Source: Tigriopus japonicus
Taxonomy: Eukaryota; Arthropoda; Copepoda; Harpacticoida; Harpacticidae
Assembly (NCBI GenBank): GCA_010645155.1
Contig: CM021319.1
Coordinates: 2,999,765-3,063,764 of the forward strand
DNA: 64,000 nt
Reading direction: 5' to 3'
The notes beneath the pieces were generated by a model that did no database searches, had not been told where the DNA came from, and saw only the letters and a program-made list of their open reading frames with translations. The position numbers and the translations under genes are program-made. Below, in pieces: positions 22,876 through 34,014 of this stretch; position 1 is the first letter of the stretch; the number at the start of each line of letters is the position of its first letter.

Positions 22876-23339
22876 CTTATTAGTCTAGGTCATGTCAATA
22901 TCGAAAGACATTGCATCTCAAAACAGCCAATGATTTTCAACTCTTCAAATGTCAAATTTGAATATCAGAGCTAACGTCGCATGTTTGATTGAACTAAATT
23001 GAAAAAATTTCAACAGGGAACTTTCCTACATCCTCCTTTTAGTCCAGACCTAGCTCAATCAGACTACTTTTGCTTCCAAAATTCAGAGAACACTATAAAA
23101 AGGTACCCAGTGTGCGTTTTTAGATGTTGCAAAAAGTAGGTGATTCCATGGAGCCAAAAGCAGCCCCTACAATTCTATCAGGAAGGCATTCAAATGCGGA
23201 ATCATAATTTTTCAAAGTGTAAAAACAGCACTCGAGATTATGTAAAAATATAAAGGTAATGGGTTTTAAAATGCAGAAATTATGACATTTGTCTGAGAAC
23301 TTTTTGACTCACCCTCGTACTCATGGGTCCAAAGCTCTT

Positions 23340-23453
23340 TGATCTTTAAATTGTGGGCCCCTAAACCTACCAACTTCTGTTTGGTGGGCCCCTGACAACA
23401 TGTTACCAAATTTGGTGGGGCTTGACCCAAAAGTGGTTGCCGACCCCTAAAGT
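23340..23453. mobile_element. hAT-type terminus (GGTTGCCGACCCCT)
   Basis: GGTGGGGCTTGACCCAAAAGTGGTTGCCGACCCCT matches in order the right end of the 4167-5816 relic and the inverted left end at 35940. The body of the element is not recognisable. Confidence 0.55.
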
Positions 23454-24212
23454 ATAGCTTCAGAATTTTGTATAGATTCAATGTTAATGCTTGGGGAAAT
23501 AATTAGCTGTTAGGTGCAAAATACTTTGGAACCAAAAGTTTGATTTAATTTGCCAGAAAGGAAAAACGCCAAAATTGGCCAACAAACCCCAAGATTTTGA
23601 GGGATTAGTGACAAAGTTGCAGGCACCAAAATCAGGTCACAAAAGAGATCTCAAACTATATTTGTGACAAATCACTTAAAATGACAACACTGTTCCCCAT
23701 GTCATTAATACAGAAGGAATCGTTTGAGAATGTGGATTGAAACCTCTTATTTCTTGGTTCAAAGGGATCCAGAACAAGAAGGTTAAAATAGTTGGGAGGT
23801 CCAATGGAATCACTCATTTGATCAAAGACCTTATGCCATGGAGTTGGATGTCAACCCCGCCATGTTAATGTTTGATGGGATAATATTAACGTGAAAGAAA
23901 GAATCACATCGTTGAAGGCAAAAACGAGGAATCCGTGTATTTGCCTAAGTTAGTGAAAATTCATGTCTAAGTTACAACTCAGACGGAGGAAATAAATGGC
24001 ATGAGCTACATAATCATCCAGTACTTTGTGCAAGCCCCATTATATCATACTTTTGAATACCTAACTTGTCTAATAATCAACTTATCATTGCCCCTAGATT
24101 TTGTCTCTCTCGTCGTTGTTTGCTTTTCCATTATCAAATCAGCAAAACTTACGGCTCATCAATGATTACAGGCACAGAAGATTTCGCCTCCATTATCTTG
24201 TTCAGCTTCAAC

Positions 24213-25895
24213 ATGTTGAAACACGCGTTGATCTTGTCCTTGTTTTGCAGAGTTGCCTTTGGTGCCACGTGTGAACTCATCGCTCCTTTAGATGGAGCTT
24301 CTGGTCCCGAGTTTGGATTCATTTTCACTCCTGGAGCTCAAGTTCCTGGCGAAAAATACAAGCTATTGGCTGAAGCTTATCAAAGAAACTTTCCCGGACG
24401 ATTATGGGTTGGCTTAACTGAAAACTATTTTGCTGATTTTCCCAATCCTCTGGAGATTGGCGAGGTCATCAATCAATGTCGGGACGACGCTGCGTAAGTA
24501 ATAAGTTCATCAACCTCTTGAATGAAAGTGTTTTGAACTTAATTTTGTTTTAGAGCGGCAGATTATGATCTTACCCACGTGTTCAACGGAGGCCACAGTT
24601 TGGGTGGAGTTGTCCTTGAGGCTTATATGACGAACCATGCGAATCTGACCTCAGGCCTGATCCTTTACGGAAGTTATCTTCCAGATTTAACAGACTCGCC
24701 CTCCAATGTCTATCCAGTTCCAGTCTTAACAGCCATTGGAACTTTGGATGCAGGTGTGGTATCATATGCTCTAAGAGAGGCCAAAGAGTCTGCATTGGCC
24801 GAAGAGACCAATCCCGGTTGGTATCCCGTATTTATGGTCGATCGGGTGAATCACGGGCAGGTTTTCGACGGTAAAAAAAGCCTAAGATATAAAGTCTCCT
24901 GAAGCCTGTTTCTAAACAAATATTATTATAGGTGGCGAGGGTGCTTTTGCCGATATTGAGGCCGAAATTCCTCTGTATGATGCCCATGATCGATACTCAA
25001 GTGCAGGCGTGGCCTTTATGGTCACCCAATATCCCGATGTGTTTGAAAGTTCGGAAGTTGCTGCCCAAAGAGCAAAAGTTGAAGAGCTTCAGGCCTTCAC
25101 CGATGAGTTCCTCGCCCCATTTGAAGCTATGCTGAATCTTGAAGAAAGCCCTGATGGCACAGAATCGCCATGGGTGACATACGGTAATTAAGTCAAAGGG
25201 CTTAATTGCCTAGAACTCGCAGTAAAAGTAACTTCATTTCTTTCAGCTCAAAAAGCCATCTTGAATTTGACCCCAGAAGAAGAGGAAAGTATCTCTTTGA
25301 CTGTTACTAATAACCTCGTGACATTCGGTGATTTGGGTTCGGAGAAACCCACATTGGAAGTGTCTGATTGCGCTGTGAATATCGTGACCATCTCTCATCC
25401 CGAATATGACCTTGACCCTGTGGATGCTGGAGCTAAAACCTCTGCCCGTGTCATTAAAGGCAAGATGAAACTTGAAGACACCGTCTTGGAAAGTGCCTGT
25501 CTTCCTCCTAGACCAAGAAAGCAATGTAAGGATCTCAATGAAGAGGCCTTTCAACGAGCTTGGGAAGTGACTTCGGATGTAGCGAAAGAACGTTTCACGA
25601 AGAGCGGGAAATCGTTGGTCTTTGTCGATGATCAAGTTTCCCCTTGGGGACCTGGTTGGGAATTCAGTGGAGGATTGACTTACACAGAGGTGCTAAAAAG
25701 ATTTATGATTGTTTTATTAATAATTATTTTCATTGACGTAATTTGCAGGTTTCGGACACGGTGACAGAATTGGAAGCCACGTCTTTGATTTCCGAAGAAG
25801 CCCCTTTGCCCTCGTTCGCTTTCATGCATTATTGTGACTTTCTGTCCCCTCTGCGAGCATTAGAATGGATCTATCTTATAAGCCAAAGCCGTTGA
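24213..25895 (+). CDS. Secreted alpha/beta-hydrolase (lipase/esterase-like)
   Basis: Five exons join in phase: 24213..24493, 24554..24870, 24932..25183, 25247..25689, 25749..25895, giving 479 aa with introns of 59-63 bp. A signal peptide (MLKHALILSLFCRVAFG) is followed by a beta-strand/loop region (GFIFTPGAQVPGEKY). Next comes the nucleophile elbow GGHSLGG, with the candidate catalytic Ser near residue 109. AIGTLDAG supplies a candidate acid and VNHGQVF a candidate His. The C-terminal 200 residues are an unassigned extension (SFAFMHYCDFLSPLRALEWIY near the end). The GxSxG plus Asp/His order is the alpha/beta-hydrolase plan, and the signal peptide implies secretion or a lysosomal/gut location. 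The substrate cannot be told. The ATG at 24213 is preferred over the upstream in-frame ATG because it begins a clean signal peptide. Confidence 0.82.
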
Positions 25896-25899
25896 AATG

Positions 25900-27220
25900 A
25901 AATACATTGGAGTCTGTAGTAGATTACCCGCTTGTATCAACGTATTTCCCATTTTCGTTTCACTTTCTTCTTGCCTTGCTCGCGTCAAGGATTAATACAC
26001 CGAATTCGCTTCTCAAAAGACATACCGAGCTATTTCTTGGCCCAACAATCAGACTTCCCCAAGATTGCTTTCCATCTAGAGAGCAAAGCAGCAACGGTAC
26101 AAAAGCGATACTCGGGTTTAGTAACGGCTAACTTCAGGTGCTTGTTTGGCCTCCATGGGAACAAGGCCTACAAGCTTGGCCTTGATAGGCCTACTCCTGG
26201 CTAGTTGCCCTCGTGAATCCAAATTCAAACAACGCTACTCTACCGTAATGCTCGTTCAAGTTTATGAATATTCACAAAAGACCCAAAGCATTTTTTTTAT
26301 TTTATGAGGGCATTCAGAAGGAATATTTGAAAAAACAAACCCAATTTCTTTTTCTTTGAGCTGCGCACAAATCATTCATTTTTTGCCAATTCAAAGATGG
26401 GCACCACAACTCATTTTTAAAACTAGATAAATTGAGAAAAAAAACGAAGTAGAATTGAGGGGAAAAAATGAAACTCGTTTGAAAATTGTAGAATGAATGA
26501 GCTTTAACGCTCTCCTGTAACTATAACAAGGCTTTTGATTAAGTCGTTAACCGTTTGCCTAGACTTCATTCTGCTTAATAGTTGAGCAAAATATTTTCAT
26601 GAAATAGTGAAAATGGGAATGATTATGATTGTAACATTCAACACTTGACACAGGCTGCACAGACATTGGTTCTCAAATCATTTTGAATATCTTCAGTTGG
26701 TCTTTAATTTGGAAGGAAACTTCATTTAGGGTTCACAAATGCTCTTGAATCCAACACTTTCCGGGTAATCAATGTTATGAAACTGTTACCAAAATAAATT
26801 CTAAGTTATTCTTGAAAAACCAAACCGTTCAAAGTTTTTCACATTGTCAGCTTTTCATTTTAATTTCAGTACCCACCTATGAATTATTCAACATGGACTA
26901 AAGATTAACAATACCAAGAACCAATGATATGGGCCTCAGAGACATACACATATTTGCAGTCTAAAAGCGCAAATCAGTCGGTTTGACGGTACATCGGAAA
27001 TTTATTTTGTCTCTCTCTGTTTCTCTTGTCAAAAGTTGTTGGATAATAACAGAGCTGCAGGTAGGTATACTGTGAACGAGGATGAGTACATATGCCGCAT
27101 CGTAGTGGCCTCCAGGTGAGCTCTAGTCTGTTCTTTGGCTGCAGTTTCATTCAAAGGCTGAGATGGATCTGGTGATGCCTCATTGACCTCAACAAAACAA
27201 TATCGTTTCTGTGATACTCA
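25900..27220. other. Intergenic stretch upstream of the composite gene
   Basis: No coding exon or transposon end was recognised. It presumably contains the 3' UTR of the hydrolase gene and the promoter of the gene starting at 27223. No clear TATA box is visible. Confidence 0.45.
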
Positions 27221-27222
27221 AA

Positions 27223-30200
27223 ATGGCAAGTGCCACGAAAAACTATCCGGTGAAGTTTGTGTGGGATCATGGGGGTTCTGAAGTGTTTCTGAGTATCAAG
27301 AACCCCCAAGGTGACAATCGCACCATGGCTGTGCCTTTTCATCACTATGGGCACCATGAGGTGACACTAATGTTACCCGTGGGACGCTTTGAGTATCGGT
27401 GAGTCACGAAAAGATTACTAGTATAATTTAAACCTATCCATTTTTGTGGTGATCAGCCTTCTTCCTACTGAGGGAAGTCGAAGATGTGATTTTTCCAATG
27501 TTTATTTGTTCATGCGCTGAACGGAATAACAAATTCTCTAAGCACTTGCCGAGTGGAGGAAAGATATTTTTATAACTAGTAGGCTTCTTATTTAGGGGAA
27601 TGAATTGCTTTTGTTTTTCATTTTATTTTAAATGCGTTAGATATGATTTTCAATGTTTACCATGCTACCAAAGGTTTGCTTTGACTGCCATGTCTCCTGT
27701 CAATGTTTTTTATTTGTAAACCGCACTACCCTAGAATTGACTTTTATAACTTGACAGAGATACTTTTGGCAAAATCGCAATTTTTATGATTTTCAAACAC
27801 GCCTCCTTCTTTTTCTTTTCGACAGGAGAAGCAAATATGAATTACTTTTGCCCTTCAAGGTCGAACTGACCTTAACTGATTCCATGCAATGACTGCTTGC
27901 AGATATTTGGTCGACGGAGATTGGAGTTATGATGAAGATTTACCAGCCTTAAAGATCGAGCGCACCAAGTACAATAACATGATCAAAGTAAAAGTTCCCA
28001 CTTTGAACGAGGTCCAATGGAACAAGACACCTCGACCAGAGAACCTTCAGCGGGCAAAGACAAAGGTCAAGAAACAAAAGACCCGAAAATACAAGAAGCC
28101 GACCGATGAGGTGACTTGGAGTGGGTGCCGAACTCCATTTGAAGACACATCTTGCCGTGATGAGTTCATGAGTGAACAGCTCTTGACTGCAAACATTCAG
28201 GCCTCAACATCCGAGAAAGAAAGTCCACAAGTAAAAGTGGCCTCAGAGGAGAAGGTCGACAAGGTGCTCTCTTGTAGTGAAACCATCATGAGTGACGACG
28301 TGACGGATAATAACACGGACAATTTACCTGATCTAGAAGAGGCCTTCAGTCGGGAGACTGGCAAAAAATTGGACAAGCACTCTGTGTTCCTTACGGAATT
28401 GGACCCGACTTCAATTGGAACCGATCCGGATCTCATGTCTCAAGCTACGGACATTGAAGACACTCTGGAAGACCCCGAAGAGGATATTGACATCATTCTG
28501 GAGCCAAAACCTGCACAGTAGAAAAGCAATTGCTATTGCCTCACAACATTTTCATTTAGTAGCATCAGCAGTAACGATCAAATGATAAGATCATTTTTTT
28601 TTCAATGCAAAAAAAGTAGTGGGTGTGGCAATAGCAATTGTTTGACATCTCCCAGAAGCTCTAATCCCGTGGTGAACATGTTTGAATTTGCCAATTTATT
28701 CTCTTCGAATTTCTGCGAGAACCTCGTTCAAGAAGCGGTCAAAGTGGCCGCGACAAAACGCAATGAAATTCGTCCCCAAATCCAGATCTTGATCGAAGAA
28801 ATCCTCGAGGATGAGGAGCAAGAGTTCAATGATTCCATTTTCAAGACCAAAAGAAGTGATTCGTTTGTGAAAGCCACTGAAGAACTGACTGACATGCTAA
28901 CTAGTGATCTAATGGGAAACATTCAAAGGACTCCCATTTCCAAAGAGCTTCTTGTTCAAACGATTTGTGACCATAAAGAGTCCCATGGGACAACAATCAC
29001 GGGAAGCGTTAAAGCAGATCAACTAGCTAATCACTTGGCAAAGATGAGAAAGAGCCAAAAAAGTGAAAAGTCTGCGACTCAGAACAACAATGAGATGTCT
29101 CAAGAACTGACCCAAAGCCCAGAAACGACGGATAAGGATGGGACCGATGCACAAGATGGGATTAATGAAGGACAAAATGCAAAACGAGGTGATAACTCAA
29201 GCACTACGATGTCCGTGAAAGTCACAAATTTGGATCAAGTTGAAATCATGAAAGAGGCAGAAGATGCCATTGTGGAGCATCAAGAGCAACAATTCTCGTC
29301 CAAAGTCAAGAAGCCTAAAATCATATACAAACATAATATCATTTATATGGACCAAGTTAGAGTGTTTCCAGAGACTCCAACGAGCTCTAACGAGACAAAA
29401 ACTTCGAATGAAGATACCTCAACAGTTGCTAAGGACGGTTCGAAAGGTTCATCCGAAGTTGACAGGAATATCAAACAAGATAACCCCGCCAACGACATTA
29501 AAAAAGAAACAAAATCAGCTTTGGAAACTGGGCATTCGGGTGAACTCAAGAAAACGATTCAGGAGAGTGAAATGAATAGCATGTCAATCGAGAAGGACAA
29601 TGGCGAAGTTAGCAAACCGTCTTCAATTACTAATGAGAATGATGCATTGACTTCGGAGATGACTCAAGTTCAAAATAGGCCCCCACCAACAATCGTAATT
29701 GACGAGGTTCCTCAAGACGAGATGGATCCAGATTTTTCTGATGAAGAAGATTTGGTTCCATACAACAACGAGGTGGTGGCAAAGATCAAAATTGCCACAG
29801 GAATAACCAATAATTCTAACGACAACCATGTTGATATCCCTCATGAGGCAAAACAAAACAGCCCTCCTTCAAATGAAGAAAGTGCTCCAAAATCTGACGT
29901 TCCAAATGTGAAAGATACATCCTCGGAAACCAAAGAACAAGTTCCACAAGCCAATGAAGATGAATCCCAAAACAAGGAAGAAAATGGGACTTCAGAGAAA
30001 ACTCTACCAAAATCAGAGATCCAAATCCAGTCGAGCTCTTCTGAGGCAAATTCAAGCCAAGAGCAAACCAAGAGTGCCCCAATCACTTCTAATGTTCAGG
30101 AAAATCAGTCCAAAGAGACCAATAGTGAAGGGAATCCAACAGACGAAAAGCAAGAAACTGAAAATACTTCATATGTGACAAACGAAACGAATGACAGAGG

Positions 30201-32975
30201 CAACAATGGCGGAATGCCTGAGGATTCCATGGATCATTCCAAAATTCAAGAGGAAAAGTCTCTTAGTCAGGAATTGTCATCGGATGATTGGGAAGACCTT
30301 GGGGTTGAAATTGTTTTAAACGGAAAGCAACCAAATTTGACAAACCCAGATGACGAACGAGTTCCCGTGGAAGAACAACCCCTGTGCCAAGAAATGTTTA
30401 TTGCCCCACTTTATGGGAGCAAAATGAAACAAGAAGAGCCTTTTCCAGGACTTAATATGCCTGTTGAAGAGCCCATTTGTGACGTAATGGAAGTAGCTCT
30501 CTGTTACGAGACCGGAAATAATTCCACGGAGAGTTTGAAAGAACTTATAGATCAGTACCATGAATCTGGCATGACTGAGGCCGAACTGCAAACCAGCAAT
30601 AGTCAAAGCACTGTCGTCAATGGAGACTTGGGTGGAAAAGATTATGACGCTGATGAAGAGGTAGACGGTCAGGTAAGAGCTTATGAACACTTATCTCAAG
30701 AAACTGCAGCCTCATTAAATTGATATTTACATTTCAGTTCGATATTGATTCCGATGATGATGACGACTGTGATGACAGCGACTTTGACCATTGGCCAAAT
30801 GTTAGCGCTAAGAGAGGAAAAGACATCTTTGCCGATGTTAGGAATGAGCTCAATGCTATTCAGAAATCTCGTTCACAAAGCGACATGTACATTCAAAATG
30901 AGCTGCAGAAATCGGCGTCCAAATCAAAGTTTTTAGAAGGAATCAAGCAGAAGAAGGAGGATAAATCCGAAGTAAGAGAGTCGAGTAAAAGCACACTAAA
31001 GCGGAGAAAGAAAGAACGACAGGAACGATCTCGAGGAACTCACCAAACCTCGGGGGTCAAACCCAAGAGAAGTCGAAGTGCTGGAGATCGAAGTAGCAAG
31101 GTGTTCAAGGGTAAAAGCGCTACACCTTTGCCGAATATTGACAATCCTCTTCCTTCTACCCATAGAAGGGTAAACCCCTACGAAGACATGCCTAAAAAAT
31201 TGGATGAGGTTTTCGGACAAATCAGGGCCGAAAAAGTGGAGGCCATTGTTCCCGTTCCCCAACCAGAGGAACGAGTTGCCGTTTATTTTGAAACTGGAGA
31301 TTATTCTGTCAGTGGAATGAACGAAGCTGTCAAATTAAAACCCACCGACCTGAAAACGAAGAAAATCAGCTCAAAATCAAGACCTAAAGGGGAGCAAAAG
31401 AGAAAGGAAAGTAAGCCAATGAGTCAAGATCAAGTTCTTGAACCTCCAGTGGCCGATCTTATCCAAATTGAAGACACTAAGGATGAACTTCAGACGAAAG
31501 AGGAAACAAAGCAAATAGATCAACCAACACAAATCGATCAACCAACACAAATAGATCAACCAACACAAATAGATCAACCAACACAAATGGATCAACCAAC
31601 ACTGTTTCAAGAAATTTCCAACAAAGAAAGGTCTCCCGTGATTGACGAAGGTGTTGAAACCAATATCCTTGAAAAAGTTTCAAGCCCCGTACCAAATGTG
31701 GAGAGCACTCAGACACAAGAGTTTCAACCACAAACTGAGCTTGAGCTTCCACCCAATGAAAATGAGAAACTAGAGGCACCAATAGACAGCAATGAGACCC
31801 TAGAAATTCCTGACGATTTAGAGCCACCAAGAGTCGGCATTAACGGCTTTGAGAGAATGGGCCGTTTGATCCTTCAAGCTGCTTTTGAATCTGGCCTTGA
31901 GATCCAAGCCATTAACGACCCTTTCATAGCGGCCAATTTCATGGTATACGGTCTCAAATATGACGTGGCCCATTGTAATAAGGCGTACCACAAGGAAGAC
32001 ATGACGGTCCGACAAAGCCCAACGGGTCAACTTATTGTCAATGGTAAGAGTATCCACGTGTTTGAATGCCGAGACTCTGCCAAGATTCCTTGGGAAGAAG
32101 CTGGTGTGAATTACGTGATTGAGACCTCCGAAGCCTTGCAATCTGCCATTGAGGCCCAACGTCATCTGAGATCGCCTTTTCGTGGTATGAAACGGCCCAA
32201 GCCAGAGAGCATCACTGATCAACCAAAACCACATTCCGTTGTGTATGGGGGATGTCACCGAGTCATTTTAGCTTCACCAGCCAATGATGCTCCACTTTAT
32301 GCGGTCGGGGTAAATGATCACAAATTTGGTCCCAATGAAAGGATCCGATCACACGTGTCCCCCGCGGCAAGTGCCATGCTTCCGATTTTGAATCTACTCG
32401 AGGATAAATTCGGGTTGCTTTCATGCAGCTTTACTTTGCTCAAATCCATTCGAGTGGGGGACAGTAAATCGATCAAGTGTCCAAGCCTTGGACCATCCTC
32501 CCATTCGAAAGCGATCAAATGGGACTTCACCGAAAACCTGGTCCCAAGTGGTCTAAATCATGTGACGGAGGAGCTGGTTCGTGTCCTTCCTGTGCTTGGA
32601 GGGAAAGTCAATGGCATCTGCATATACGTTCCCACTCCAGATGTGTCCATGCTGGATTTGACCATAGAACTGAAGCACGAAAGCGACCAAATTTATCGAG
32701 ACGTGTGCCTCAAATTGAAAGAAGCCGCTGAAGGTCCTTTGAGAAGAGTCATGAGATATTGCATGAAACAGAGCGATGATAACCCGGCCAGTTCTGTTTT
32801 TGCCAGTGATACCCATTCTGCTGTGGTGGATGCCAAATCTGGAACTCAAATCACTCGTAACGTCGTAAAGTTGGTGGTCTGGTTTGATAACGACTATGGA
32901 TTCGCCAACCGCATCATTGACCTTGTCACAAATTCTCATGTTCTTCAGCAACGTGAAACTGTGACATCTACCTAA
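27223..32975 (+). CDS. Composite protein: CBM48 glycogen-binding domain, long disordered region, GAPDH-fold pseudoenzyme
   Basis: The proposed exons are 27223..27398, 27903..28517, 28656..30672, 30738..32975, about 1,681 aa. Residues 1-75 match the AMPK-beta/CBM48 fold (VKFVWDHGGSEVFLSI, LMLPVGRFEYR, then YLVDGDWSYDED across the first splice). About 1,200 residues of acidic, S/T/E/Q-rich sequence follow, with a basic patch (about 30980-31110) and QIDQPT repeats (31516-31605). The C-terminal about 380 residues (from 31824) follow GAPDH: VGINGFERMGR, AINDPF, YGLKYD, PANDAPLYAVGVN, LTIELKH, NDYGFANRIIDLV. The catalytic SCTTN is SPAAS (32358-32372), the catalytic His is Lys (about 32442), and a Rossmann Gly is Glu. 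It is therefore predicted catalytically dead. The weak point is the 28518 donor (CA|GTAGAA); without it a TAG ends a separate CBM48 protein at 28521. No AATAAA lies between 28521 and the next ATG at 28678, which favours one gene. The gene is convergent with the PITP gene, 155 bp away. Confidence 0.72.
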
Positions 32976-33130
32976 TTTTTATACGAATGAATGTGATTCA
33001 AGGTAACTTTTAACACCCTCGATTTATTTCCAACAATCAAGCATTTCATTCAAAATGGATTTAAACCTGCTCACTGGGCATTTTTGGTAACTATTGCAAT
33101 GGCCGATCTGTTTCACAAGATCAGATCTGA

Positions 33131-34009
33131 TCAATCCAAGTTGGTGGTTCCTCGTTTTTGCTTCTCCTTGATCTGATTCTGAAGCTCATCCTTGGTGTCT
33201 TCTTCCAACTTTCGGATATCTTCCATTGTCAATCCATGCCATTCATCTGTCCAACACCACATTTGCTGATGCAGAGCGAGAAGCATCTTGGTGTATTGAT
33301 CCAGGATGACATTCTCCATTTTGCTCTGGATGCCAAACCATTTGAACTGCACCGTGATAAACTTGTAACAGGTCATGATAGGTTGCGTGGTCTCCCGCCA
33401 GTTCTTGGCATTCAGAGGTCCCAGGTTCATCTTCTTGGATTGATATGTTACGGGATCGAAAGCTTTGTCTCTTAAGGAACACTTATCAGCAATGATGTCC
33501 AGTGTGACGTTATCGATCTTCTTGTAGTCCTCGGGACTCATTCCCAATGCATTGGAGGTGTTTCCAGCATCTGGAAGATGAATACTCTCCAGGACAACCT
33601 TGAAGTTATCCTTCATGTACCCTGGGTTGCTGATGACAGTCTTGCAATAAGGATAACAATTCCATGCCTCTTCGTGGAGCTGAAACCCACTTTTGCCAAT
33701 GATGGGCTTCACAATCGCTCTGAAAGCAAAAAAATGCCTTGACTTGACCTTAAATCAAAAACTTGTCTCGTCTTACCTGACTAAAGTTGGAACCTTCGTT
33801 TCAACGTGATAAATCTTGTAAGTGTATTGGCCCTGATCATATTTCCCATCCAGGAAAGGTGTTCCCGAGAAAGGTTCGTTCTTGACGATCTCAACACCTT
33901 CACCTCCACCAGTTTCACGCCGACTCTGCTCATTGAATGACCAGTTTTGAGCAATCAAATAATCATCCACAGTCATGGGCAAAGGGATCCTTAATTCCCG
34001 GGTCTTCAT
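33131..34009 (-). CDS. Class I phosphatidylinositol transfer protein
   Basis: The exons are complement(33777..34009) and complement(33131..33719), joined AG|A in phase, 273 aa. This fits the usual length of about 270 aa for PITP alpha/beta. The family pattern is present from the first residues: RIPLPMTVDDYLIAQNWS, ETGGGEGVEI, NEPF, GQYTYKIYH, KVPTLVR, EEAWNCYPYC, GPLNAKNW, ITVQFKWFGIQ, LTMEDIRKLEEDTK. The Thr and Lys of the QYTxKIYH motif, which contact the inositol headgroup in known PITPs, are kept. The membrane-docking Trp-Trp pair is Trp-Phe here. The protein exchanges phosphatidylinositol and phosphatidylcholine between membranes and supports phosphoinositide signalling and Golgi traffic. 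An AATAAA on the minus strand (33023-33028) lies about 100 bp past the stop. It converges on the composite GAPDH-like gene. Confidence 0.93.
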
Positions 34010-34014
34010 TTTGG

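Noticed and set aside
28582..30723. Separate gene starting at 28582 or 28678
   Set aside because: Only about 60-157 bp follow the preceding stop with no poly(A) signal, and an in-phase intron can link the frames; kept as the main alternative rather than the preferred model.
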